Source: Pipra filicauda (Eukaryota; Chordata; Aves; Passeriformes; Pipridae). From it: DNA of 64,000 nucleotides. This document shows, piece after piece, positions 1 to 11,500 of this stretch; positions within the stretch are counted from its first letter, which is position 1, and each line of letters begins with the position of its first letter. The DNA is taken from assembly GCF_003945595.2 (NCBI RefSeq), contig NW_024103452.1, positions 4,069,524 to 4,133,523 of the forward strand. Direction: 5' to 3'. The notes beneath the pieces are model-generated. The model did no database searches. It had not been told where the DNA came from and was given only the letters and a program-made list of their open reading frames with translations. A program made the position numbers and the translations under genes.

Positions 1-1580
1 CCAAGTGACATAAAATCTTGGCTCTTTGTCAACTCTACCATAAATCTCATGCTTTAATAAAAGGTAATTAAGGAAAAAGAGTGAATTCTATAATAATTTT
101 CTATTATGTGTGAATGTCCCTTGGTTGAATAGAGACGGTGTGAAATCAACTAATATAAAAGTATCAGGCAGGAAAGACTGACCTAGTTAAATGTGCTTTA
201 GAAAATAATGTTTATATGACATGTTGACCAAATATGGGGTATTCTTTCTCTTTTGAAGACCTGACAGATGGAAAAAAAACGCCTCATTTGAGTCACAAAA
301 ATGGTATTCCAAAGGATTTCAGATACTGCACAGGAAGCAATAGTTTGAAATGTTAACAGGACTCTAAATTTTAAATAGTTCAGACCATTAGTGGAAAAAT
401 TAATTTTAAATCTAGCTAAAACCACATGGTTAAAGGAAAAGATAGACAAGTTCTATTTTACTATTTACACAGGGATAAGATTGTTGATAATAGTCTCTAG
501 ATGTGAGTGAGATCATCTTTTCAACTCAGTTCCCACTGAATTTGAAGCACACACACAAAAAAAGAGTGTGACAATATTCAAGCACAAAAGGAACTCAGGG
601 GGAACAACCACACCTTCCCTGGATTGCTGGCCCGAATTCAGTCTCCGAATAAGATCTCCTGTCCATAAGCAGTGAATAAGCCTCATTCAGACCTTACCCT
701 ATCGCTAAGTGTATTAACACACTGTCAGGCAGATCTGCATATGCAGTTCACAAACTGCCTGCAAACCTTATAAATCATGGAAATCAGGCTGCTCCCAGAC
801 TGGTGTGTGCATGGCCAAAATGAAGAACCAGTTGCCACCAGTGCCTGGAAAATTTTCATTAAACCACAGCCCACAGATGTCTCTTAGAAGCAAAGTTAAA
901 AAAATACTTTGCACTTTAAATTTAGATACTACCAAAGATGGTTCCTCACTCAACACCCATCTGTACTTAACCCAAATAGCAGCTGTTTCTGTAAGAGGTA
1001 ATGGCTTCTTTATATTGAAATATACTTTTCACAGGAAACAAAATGTTTTACCTTCTTCTGGACTGAAAAATGGGACTAAAATGGAAAATTAAAGTCACTG
1101 AATTAGGCCTTTTGCAGTTACAATCATGTGACCACCTATGTCTCAGGCCACAAAACACGTCTGAATATTTTACAGTAACTATAAGAACTGTAATAAAGTA
1201 CCAACTCCTTTTAGCTGGAATTCTCTCAGACCATGAGAAACCAAGGGAAAGGGCAATGTCCTCTGTTCCAACGATAGAAGAATTATATTACCTGAAATTC
1301 TAGCATGACACTAAGAAATGAACCTACTCCTTGCTTCTGAGAAAAGTAAGCAAACAGAAATACCCAACTTCAAACCAGGTAACTATCCCTACTCTTTCTC
1401 TCTATCCATTACCTAAGCAGAAAATTCCTCGCTGAACTACACATCTGGTGATCAGCTTAGTCCTGTATAAACAAGCAAAACATCATGTATATGATATATG
1501 GAAGGTTTTTATTCTACTGGGAGTAACTACCTTGTTCTCCCTCTTCAGTGTCCAGATGTACATCATATCTGACACTACAA
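1..1580 (-). other. PCLO: PCLO intron, 3' part, no feature seen
   Basis: This stretch lies downstream of the last Piccolo exon in the window, so it is inferred to be intron. It is AT-rich. Short open frames of 60-95 codons occur on both strands around 770-1300, but they resemble no Piccolo segment and I recognise no protein in them. Neither the next Piccolo exon, expected to start with a Lys-Gly-Ser-Gln-Thr-like stretch, nor a repeat was seen. Confidence 0.6.
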
Positions 1581-1753
1581 AGGTCTGTTGTGGATGCCCC
1601 ATCTCTGGAAGTGTTCAAGGCCAGGTTAGATGGTGATTGGAACAACGTGGTGTAGAGGAAGGTCTACCTACCCATGGCAGGGGAGGTTGGAACCAGATGA
1701 TCTTTAAGGCCCCTTCCAACGCAAATCATTCTATGACTCTATGATTCTGTAAA
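1581..1753 (+). mobile_element. CR1 LINE 3' end fragment
   Basis: The segment reads like the CR1 3' end: a 'gttgtggatgcccc' block, then 'ttcaaggccaggtt', 'cccatggcaggg', a 'ttggaaccagatgatcttt' block, and a tail of ATTCTATGA-like units ending near 1750. It is severely 5'-truncated and holds only the last codons of ORF2 and the 3' UTR. It is in sense orientation on the + strand, antisense to PCLO. Confidence 0.9.
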
Positions 1754-4700
1754 ATCACTGAAGTCTTAACCTTCAGTTTTAAAGTTGAAAACTTCAGAAT
1801 ACCATAGAAGATAACATATTAATATGCTATTAAAGCCATCTAAAAAAAATTACGCTCTTTTAAATCAGTATAAAATCAATTCTGCTCTTATTACAACAAT
1901 AGATGAAGTCCTGCATTTCTTACCTAAATAAAAACATATTTTGGGGGGATTTAGCTTGAAATAGTTATCTTTTTTTTTACTACATTATATAGATTTGAAT
2001 TATATTTGCCTTTCAAGTATGACAAATTACATCAGATAAAAATTTCAAGAAAAGTCTCTGTTAACTCTCTTAACAAACATACTGATTGAATTTATTCTAA
2101 GTGTTAAAATTTAAATGCACAGTTTCGACCCCAAAGCTGACAGGTTGTTGACAGCTGTGTCTTTGCATTAATTTCACAAATACAAACACTTCTGTTGAGT
2201 CTGTGCACTACTTAGTTGTAGACATTTTCTGTGTGTGACAGGTCATGTGCAACATGTTCTGCAATTTGCTTCAGTTTAGCTGAGCAGGCATTTTGCATCC
2301 AAAGGCAAAAGGAAGACAACTTCCATCTTTGATTACACATATGCAATATGTACAAGTGCCAAAGATGACTGTGACTGGCATGTGACTTGATTCTGTGATT
2401 CACTGGTGTCAAGCTATTTATTAAACTAGACAGGTACTCACAATTTTTTTGTTACTGCTGAATGAACGAATTTTAATCCCCATTTCCAAACTCTACTGAC
2501 ACTTTCTGGTGCTCTCATGGAAAACACTTCTATGGCTATTCACTCCATGGAATCCTACCATGCTGGACTACTGGACAGTCCATCAAAATCAGTGCTGGGG
2601 AGCTCATTGACATGGGGAGCTCAAGAGAAACAAAGCTCACAAAACAGCAAAATTAAGTATCTTTGAAAATATCAATTCCAAATGGGTAGCTTTCATAACT
2701 TTTTTTGGTGCTGACAAGCTACAGTTCCCAATTTTTTTGACTCAGCTACACTTGATTACTAATATATATCATAGAAATGTACAGCATATAAAAATTACAA
2801 AAGGCAACATAATGGTAAGTAATATTGTTACTTTGGATTAATATGAAGCCACCATCTATGCTCATTCAAGTGTTCACAGAGACAATGACTATGATAGACA
2901 AGTAAATGAAAATGTAATGTAAACACATAACTTGTTATCTGAAAATTAAATGTGCCATCTCTGAAACCAATGTTATTTGGATTTTCTGTTATTATTATTA
3001 TTTGATTAGCTACCAGGTTACTTTTCAGCTTTTCACTTATACTAGATTAGATAAAACACTGCAATAATTCCCTTTAAAAGGTGCATTAAAGAAGAAAATT
3101 ATATTTAAAGCAGTTCTAAGACACAGATAATTTAATCATCCTAGCCATAGTCTCCATAATCTCTTTCCCTGAAATGCTGCAAAAAAACATTTTCCATTGG
3201 AAGAAATGCATGAATGATGAAAGTGCACTGCCTGAAGGACAAGGTATCATTTCATTGTAAATCTTAGAGAGATCAATTTTATTCTTTCTCTTTTAGTCCT
3301 ACCAATTGCATAAGGATCAACTTTTTTGCTCAACTGCCATTAAAAAAAACAAAACCTGTGAATTGTGTACATGAACACAGGAACACCCTTTTCACCTGCA
3401 GTGATTATGAATGCAGACAAACACATAACCCTGAAACGTGAACTATTAAAAAAGTGATGGGATATTCATCCATGCAAAAAATATTCATATACACATTCCA
3501 TTTCCCTAAGGTAGTGAAAGATCAATCTTGCATTTCCATTTTATTCTTTTATGTTCAGCTCTAGTAAATTCTCTTTTCCACAGTGAGTTGTTTTGTAAGT
3601 TTTTCTGTACTGAACTTCACTTTTTTCAATGACAGAATTAATCCCTTCTACCTTTCTCTTATTATAACTAGGAAATTAGAAACTCTTCAGTCAGGCGAAA
3701 CAAAAGTGTCCACAGAGAATTAACAAAGACTTTAGCTGTTGTGGGCACTGTACAAACAAAGAATGAAAAAAACAGTCCCAGTGCCAAAAATATTTTAAAG
3801 TTGAGGTAGCATCTCACCTTCACACTTAGCAGGATAATCCAAAAGTGATCCTGTATTTAAACTTAAGAATAACAACATGAGGCTCTAATAACAGAGATCT
3901 ACAGTTGAAAAAATGTCAACAAGGTTTACACTTTGCCAACAGTGACACTGTATGCTTTCAGAGAACTTTTGAGTGTGATAAAATGTACAAAACAAGAAAT
4001 CACTGTCCATTCTTTCCTGTGATATGGTCCTAAACCCATGGTATAAACAAATGGACATTCTGGAGGGAATACTATAAGTCTTATTGGAACTAGATAATTT
4101 AAACCTTATACTGCAGAACTCTTCTTCACAACATAACTGGTCTGAGTATTCGAGAATTTAAACTGATATAGAAACTGCAAAAGGAATTCATACCCCTATT
4201 TCCAGATGCTGATGGGGTCAATCGATTACATTCTGTGAGGTTCACTGTAAATATTTTCTATTTTTGGTCACATGGCTTTTCCTCCTTTATGTACCTGATC
4301 TCAGTGTAAGATAATTGAACCTCAGATACATAATCAACAAAGCTCTATCAGAGAGTATAATAAGCTTAATGCTTAACAGAACATGAAGTCAGAAAATTAT
4401 GGTCATGATAGGTTTACAGAGTAGCTTCCTCACCATGTGCTGCATGGCACAGTTAATGCAGTCCACTTCATATTCATGGAAGTTTTCTATTATTCTTGCA
4501 CTTGTCTACTTGCACCCCATTTTCCATAAAAATGTCCCCCTCATTTATTTAGACTGTAACTACTTTGAGACATGGGCTATTTGCTTCTTGATGGCTGCAT
4601 ATTAGTGAGAACAATATAGCTCCTTGCTGTTTAGGCCCAAGGCAAGACAGTAAAGAACATGTGGCTAAAAAAGAAACAATGGTGCACAAGCCCTTTGTTT

Positions 4701-6193
4701 GCATGTCTCATAAATGAATACTGTATGTGTTCAAACTCTACTGTAAAGGCCTTTAAACAACCAGCCACTTACAGAATGTATCATCCATCCTACAAAGCAT
4801 ACAATTCATATCAAGTATATATACATATATGTATCTATGAAATAAGTGAAGTGAATAACTTGTTCTCGGAAATAGTTTCACTATGCTGAGTATAACCAAA
4901 CACTTTCTCAAAGTCTCTGAGCAATGTTCTTCAAGATGCTGTTCCAAATCCCCCACATGAAACTTTAATCCTCATGTGACTTTTCCCCTCTGTGCTTATC
5001 CTGCATTAGGGAATGATGTTTATATGGAGTGACAATGCCACGACTACTGTTTTCCCTTCAAAATTCCAACTCTTTTCCAAGCAGTAACAGTGGGGGAAGT
5101 ACTTAATATCCGTACAAATATGTGAAGCTGCAGAAACTGCTTACAGTGGGAGCCTTGGAGGGTATAACCAGCTAATTCTGCATTTGAAAGCCACCACAAA
5201 TTATCAAACACTCTTTATCCTATCCAGTCTATATTAATAACTCCTGTATTCACAGATAACCAAACATAAAAGATAAATATTGCTGAAGAACTTGAGTGAC
5301 AACTCTTCTAGAGTTCTGACAAGTAAAATACTGACCCTGCAACTGACAGAAGGGAATGGTCTTGGACAAAAGGACAGTTAAGGACATATCCAATTACAAA
5401 GGTATTTTTTAGCCAAGACTTATTCCTCTTATTCATAAATAATGATCTGGTTCCCAAATATTAAGTCTTACTTCTCAAGGGAAAGAAATACCACAGAAAT
5501 GAAAAATTTTGAACCAAATTATGTCAGTCTTCTTTGACCCCTACATGAAACAGCCCTCAAAACTTGTATAACTGCTTGATAATCCTTCTTATCCAAACCA
5601 AACAAATTAATAATGGATTTGAGATATGAGACCTTTTGGTCTGGGAAAGATAAAAGATGTACACATTGGGACACAAGATTATCCAAAGAATCACAAATGG
5701 CCAAGAAACCTCATGAGGGTCAAAAAGGACAGTTAACTAAGGCAATTATAAATCCGGTGTTATCTGCCTTTCAGAAGGCATATATAGTAATTTCAAGGTA
5801 AATGCATTATGGAGTGTGCCACAAGAGCTGGATGTCGTATAATTAGAAAGAAAATGCTTTAATTTTCTAAACAATTGGCAGTAACCCCATATTGCCATGT
5901 AACCCCTACATTGCCCAATGAATTGCCATGTAAAACACAAAGTGCCTTCCAAATTCTGAACATGAACTTGTTGTGTTCAGTATGTAATATGGATTTCCCT
6001 ATTTCCAGGAAAAGCAATAAAGGAAATAACCATTGCTTTAGACAGCAGATGTTCCTCCGGACTTCTCAGCAGGGTGTGCAAAAAGCCTACATACACAGAT
6101 ATTGGAAATGAGTGTGTCAGCCCTCATGCTGTACTGATTGCTGTAGAATTGCATATTATAAAAAAAAAAAAAAGGCAAGCAAATACTTCTTAC
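1754..6193 (-). other. PCLO: PCLO intron immediately after the 6194-8205 exon
   Basis: The intron begins with a good donor on the minus strand (ATG|GTAAGA, exon end 6194). The rest is AT-rich, with scattered A and T runs and no recognisable coding exon or transposon. Open frames of 60-78 codons around 4400-4960 and 5520-6110 have no resemblance to Piccolo and no convincing splice sites. If the donor were not used, the frame would continue about 51 codons past the exon and then stop at 6038. Confidence 0.65.
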
Positions 6194-8205
6194 CATAAAA
6201 CCCTCAGTGTACTGAAACTGAGCTCTGGAACTGTCTTCTGCTGTGGGACTCAGGGGCTTAGGATCAGACATAGAGCGTTGCATCATCTTTGCTGCCTTTG
6301 GGCTTGGAGGAACCTTGGCAATGTCAGCATGCAGCATCTTCTGAGGGCTGATGTCATCAGTGATGGGTTTTTCATAGGGTACAAATGCTGACTCTATAAC
6401 TTTGCTTGGTGAAACAGGTGAAATGGGTGAATAGAGAACTTTGGGAGATTTGGGAGGGGAAGGGACTACCTGCAATGTGGAGTCTGGACGAAGGTGGGAT
6501 GAGTATCCTATCTCTAATGGTGTTGGACGTTTTTTATCTTTCTGAGGAGATGAAGCTGACAGATATTGGGGACTTTGAGTATCTGAATCTGTCTCTGTTT
6601 GACATCCCAGACTTTCTCCTTTATATGTCTTTTCTGGAGCTGAAATGTGCTTTATGATTTCAACTTTAGCATCCAGTCGGGCCCTGATTGAAGGTGTTCT
6701 TATTGTTCCTACAGGTTCTGTTTGTACGGAAATCTCTGCCACTGTCTGAACTGCAATACTAGAGACTTTGGAGAATGGTTTAGCTTTGTCTGCCTCAGTG
6801 GTACTCTCACTGTATTTCCCTATCCGAGGCTTCCTTCTGGATTTGCTAGAAAGATCCCATTCATCTTGATCTTCATCATCTGTCTGAACACTTGTATCAA
6901 CACTCTTCTTACTTCTCCGTCTCCTGTTTGTGTAGCCTCTGTCTGCTCCATCTTCATCATCAGTTTGCACTCCACTGTCCACTATCTTTTTGAAGCACCG
7001 GGGCTCTTCTTCCAGTGTCTGCTCAAACTCCTCATATGGACCACGTAATTTTGGCATAGAACTTCTCTTTTTCAATTGCTTCTCCTCTCTAACATCAATA
7101 TCCTTAAGAGACATTTCCGAAACTGAGCTTAGGATACCAGACCTAGGTATGTATTGGGTAATGCCATCAGACTGAACTGTGTACCATGCTTGGCTTTGTG
7201 GAATTTCAATACCCAGCACTCCTGAAGCTGTAGTGGTTGCATCATCAGTAGGCCAAAACTGACCATTTTCTGCAGTGGTATACTGTCCTTCCAAAAGAGT
7301 TTGATCTGTGGTAGTTTGTGGCGAGCCAGTTCCTGAAGGGTCGTAACCATACTGATATATTTGACGAAGTTTTTGCTCCTCTAATTGTTGATGGAGCTGC
7401 TGTTGAAGTTGTTGGAATTGTTCAAGCTGCAACTGCTGCTGGGCTAATGTCTCTTGTCTCATCATAAACTGAGCTTGTCGTTCCTCCTCCTGCTGAAATA
7501 AGAGATGATGTTTCATAGATTGCAACTCCTCAAGCTTTTTTTGCACCATAAACTTTTCTTGTTCCCTAAATCTTTGAATTTCCTGACGTTCCCATTCCAA
7601 CTCTTCTGCAAAGCGCTGCTGCTTAATTTTCTCAAGCTCAAGAAGTTCCCGCTCCAAATCAAGCTGCTGCTGTTTGCCTTCTTCGGGGGCAATGAGAAGG
7701 GTAACCTCATCATCAATTACATCTGTATAAACTTCAGATGCCGTAGTTAAAGTAGGTATCAAGCTGCTTGGCTCAGTGGTAATAGTTTCTACAGTATGAG
7801 GTGGTAACCTTGTCTCCATATCAATGGCAGTAATTGCACTATCTTTTTCAGCTGCCACAGTTGTTAAGAAACTGTATGATCTTGGGAGAGGTTGACTCTG
7901 TTGCAAAGTTGATAAAGAGGGCACCGAGTCAATTGTTTGGAGAGTAGGTAAATCTCTGACAGTTGTACTGAAAATAGAACCAGGTTGTGTAGTGATGGCA
8001 AATGTGGATGGGATTGGAGTCGCTACTGAAGAATAAACAACACCATTGGATGATCTTAAAACACTTCCAACGCCAAACTGGGAACCCAGAGATGATACCA
8101 TTCTTGCTTGGGAATACTGTGGTGCACTGAGCCCGAGGCCAGAAATCACCTGCCGAGTCTCTGCATATGGACCAGTAGTCTTGCTTGAGTAATCCATAAC
8201 CTCAC
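6194..8205 (-). CDS. PCLO: Piccolo (PCLO) internal exon: coiled coil and VQT-motif region
   Basis: This is an internal exon of Piccolo, the giant scaffold of the presynaptic cytomatrix at the active zone. The acceptor is TTCAG|GTGAG (exon starts 8205) and the donor ATG|GTAAGA (exon ends 6194), giving two bases that complete a Gly codon plus 670 codons. The start reads [12 protein letters not shown] and the end QFQYTEGFM, which match the human protein as I remember it. In order it holds a Ser/Thr-rich segment (about residues 5-165), a Gln/Glu-rich coiled coil (about 170-280), a segment with repeated VQT motifs (about 405-540), and a Ser/Pro-rich end containing [13 protein letters not shown] and [10 protein letters not shown]. 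There are no stops or frameshifts. The ATG at 8197 is internal, not an initiator. The exon is the third and last of the gene in this window. Confidence 0.97.
6590..6985 (-). other. PCLO: Cluster of five VQT/CQT motifs in Piccolo
   Basis: Within about 130 codons the protein reads [33 protein letters not shown] and LGCQTETDS. The first two sit in near-identical acidic contexts next to basic stretches (RRRRSKK), which suggests an old local duplication. The motifs resemble the (T/V)QT core bound by dynein light chain DYNLL1/2, a mode established for the paralogue Bassoon. Binding by Piccolo here is an inference only. Confidence 0.6.
7345..7690 (-). other. PCLO: Coiled-coil, Gln/Glu-rich segment of Piccolo
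   Basis: About 110 residues rich in Glu, Gln, Leu, Lys and Arg, running from [14 protein letters not shown] to [13 protein letters not shown]. Leucines recur in a heptad-like pattern and there are Gln runs ([16 protein letters not shown]). Proline and glycine are absent until the YGYDPSG that ends the segment, as expected for a long helix. It is one of the coiled-coil regions conserved between Piccolo and Bassoon. Confidence 0.85.
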
Positions 8206-8578
8206 CTGAAATTACAGGGCAAAATTACAGTCCAGTCCCACAAAAGAATGCTGCTTTGCGGATTCTGAAAGTCATCCCATCTTGATGAAATAAATGGGAA
8301 GGGGAAACTGCATGCAAATCTTCAGGTTAATGATCTACTTTAGATGTGAAGGAAATAGCATTTCTGAACATGCAGGCACATGCAGGCAGCTCTGTGCAAA
8401 CACATATGTAAAATGAAGAAATGAAAAACACGTGTAATCCAGCATAATTTGTCACACTGTCCGAAAGAAAACAAAACAACAGAAGGAGGGAAAAAACAAT
8501 AAAAAAATTATCCTGAAATGAGGTGAGGAACATCAAAATTATATTTCAAAGAAAGATCTGCTGCTGTGTCATACTGAC
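8206..8578 (-). other. PCLO: Short PCLO intron (373 bp)
   Basis: The donor is ACAG|GTCAGT (exon ends 8579) and the acceptor TTCAG|GTGAG (exon starts 8205). Splicing joins G|GT into a glycine codon and gives RVTTG-EVMDY, the continuous Piccolo sequence. The first 22 codons of the intron are open in the exon frame and then reach TAA at 8508-8510. The polypyrimidine tract at the 3' end is weak. No repeat is present. Confidence 0.9.
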
Positions 8579-11500
8579 CTGTAGTTACTCTTCCAGAAGT
8601 AAGATCTACTGCTGTATCAGTTGCCCCAACTCGATAATCAAAGCTATTCTTGCTTTTATATGCAAACAGTCCAGCTTCTGATAAATTTGTGTCAGACATA
8701 GATGGTTTCATACCTCCCATTCCTCGGTAGCCATATGACCCTGAACGATCATACTGATAATGGTCATCTCTGTAGCCAAAGCGATCTTCAGGAAGTGTAG
8801 TAGGTGGCTGCTGTGCTGCACAGCTCCTAAATGGCAATTTATAAACCATATCACAGCAGACAGCTCTTCTCCCTGCAGTCAGATCTACAGGTTTTTCATC
8901 ATCTTCTATTACTGTTGTTATGATACCTGAAGTAGTGTCATCCATTGTTACTACCGTTCTGTGGGATTTTGTAGTGCTAAGGTCAACTGCTCCACTCTCT
9001 GCTGGCTCCTGAGAAGTGGAGAGATCAGTCCAACCATTTGTAACACCAACAGGTGGTACAGTAACAGGCTTTGTAGTAGCCCACGTCATTGCCTGTGTTG
9101 AAGTACCTAGGGATAAATTTATTGGCACTTCATCTCTACCTGCAGAGAAAGCCTGGCTGGTTGTTACTCTGTATGGAGGCTCAAAATGTTTTGATGTTGT
9201 CAGCTGGAGCGGTATTGTCATTGCATGTCCCAGATCCACAAGACTGTCTGTACTGGTGGTGTAGCTCACAGTGGCAGTGCAGGTCACTACTGTTACTGTC
9301 CCAGTGACTACAGACAGGGAAGGATCAGCAACACACGCAGTGCTCAGGTTTATTATGGATGGTTGGACAGTACTTACTGGGCGCCCACCTGTGTCACTCA
9401 CTGGCATTTGCCTTCTCACGTCCATGGAAACAGCAGACAGATCCATACAGCTGTCTCTCATTTCAACGTCCATCTTAGTTAAAGTGCGAAGATCTATGAC
9501 ATCACCCAAAGGATGGAATCTTCCGTTCTCTCTATATCTGGGTTGATCTACTATATGTAGTGGCTCTGGAGGTATAGTAATAGCAACACTACCTAAACCA
9601 TAACCAGGCACTGGACCCTTAACCACAGACACTGTTGTCTTGGTTACCTCTGTGGTTACTACTTCTGGTTTTGAACTAGGTATTTTTTCAAAAGCCGATT
9701 GTGTTGTCACAGGAATAGCTTGCAAAGCACCTGAAATATACATACTCTGACCGGCCGTACTTTGAATTTCCATAGTTTTCATGGGTGAAGTAAAAACTGG
9801 TTGCATAGGCTGGGGAATCTGTTCTTTAGGAGGTGCTTCTAAAGGCCAGCTGGTAACAGCCTGACTAGTTATAGCTTCTGTGGGAGTTCCAGGCTCTGAT
9901 GGCAATGTGATGACAACATATGTTTCCTGTGAGGGTTTTGCCAGTCTTGGTGAAGATTTGTTAGAGTGTGGAGACAAAGGGGAAGTGGGTGATGGTATTT
10001 TGTACTCAGCTGTGGAGACCAAATTCAGAGTCATACTTGAAGTCAATGACAAACTTACTGGTTTGGGCTGTGTTTCTGCTGGTTTATGAACAGCTATTGG
10101 GAGTGGAGGTACTGCTGGTTTAGGAGCAATTGGAGGTTTAGTTACTTCAGTGGGCCTGTGACTGAAAACAAGTCCTGCTGGGATGGAAGATGGTTTAGGT
10201 GGTACAGGAGGTGGTGTTGGAGTGTATGTTTTTGTGATAGGTACCACATGATTCTTTAATACAGCTGTGGACTCTAGTGCTGGAACAGTTGTGACTGAAG
10301 GGACCACTGTGGGAACTGTTGCTGCTGTAGTCTTAATCTGTGACTTCTTTTTGGGATAAATGGCTGGCTTGGGTAAAATAGGTGGAGGTGGTAATGGTGG
10401 TGGAGGTGGTGGTGGTGGTGGAGGAGGAGGAGGTGGGGGTGGAGAAGGTTGTGCAGGAGAATCCAAAGAAGAGCTTCTAAAAAGAGAGAATACTTTGGCT
10501 GAAACAGCAGGAGCTGAGGAAGGCACAGAGACCATGCTGGTCTTACTTACAACACTGGGAGTGGGTACAGAAGATGTTTCTGATGCAGGCTCTGTAACTG
10601 GTAATGATGCTATACATATAGGTGGTTGCTCAGATGTAACACTAGTCAAATCAATCCTTGCCATATCAACACCTAACTCTTTGTGTGGCTCTTCATGATG
10701 AATTTTGACACTGCCAGACTCTATCGTACTTTTCATTTTTCTAGCTGCTTCCTTCTCTGCTTTGGAGGTACCAAAGGAAACAGTATCAGCCACATATTCC
10801 TTGGGTTTTGTAACTGTAGTTGTCACTACTGAAGGTGTAGTTTCAGGCAAACAAACTGCAGCTTGATCCACACTCTCCTTATCTGATGCTATGGAAGGCT
10901 TTTTAGTGGCTCCATCAATAGATTCATAAGGCATGCTCACTTCAGAGTACTCTTTTGCAGACGTTAGGGGAACCTGGGTTATTGTACTGATACCTTCAGC
11001 ATCTGCTGGTTTACTTACAGCATCTGCTGTACCTATAAAACCTGTGGTTGCACTATCTATAGGTGATGAACTATCTGTGGTACAAACTGAAGATGTAGAT
11101 GATGTTAAAGAAGCTGTATCAGAAGGTAAAACTGATGCAGCAACTTCAGATGTCTCAGAATATGTCAATATTGATGTTTCATGAGAAATTATTTCTTGAA
11201 TTTCTCTGGCATAATCTGTTAAGTATTCATCTTCAATTTCCTCTGCTGTAAAATGCTGCGTTATTTTAACATCTGGAATAGAAAGTGTTGTGCTACTGAC
11301 AGGTGATATATCTGAGATTGCTGAAGTAGTGCTTGATGTTAAAGATGTACTATCCACTATCTCTCCAACACCAGATACCTTTGTATCAGATGTGGGAATG
11401 AAATCTGAAGTTGGTTGTGTTGGACTGGAGCCAGGAGTTAGCTGCATTTTCTGTCTTTTCATAAGCTCTTCATAAGCAGCTTCTGCATCTAACAAGTGCT

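Noticed and set aside
6074..6391. A + strand 105-codon frame across the end of a Piccolo exon
   Set aside because: It overlaps the coding exon on the other strand and crosses its donor site; it has no recognisable protein features.
10360..10698. A + strand open frame rich in glycine (poly-Gly)
   Set aside because: It is the antisense shadow of the polyproline tract and Ser/Thr-rich part of the Piccolo giant exon; no splice sites or start context support it.
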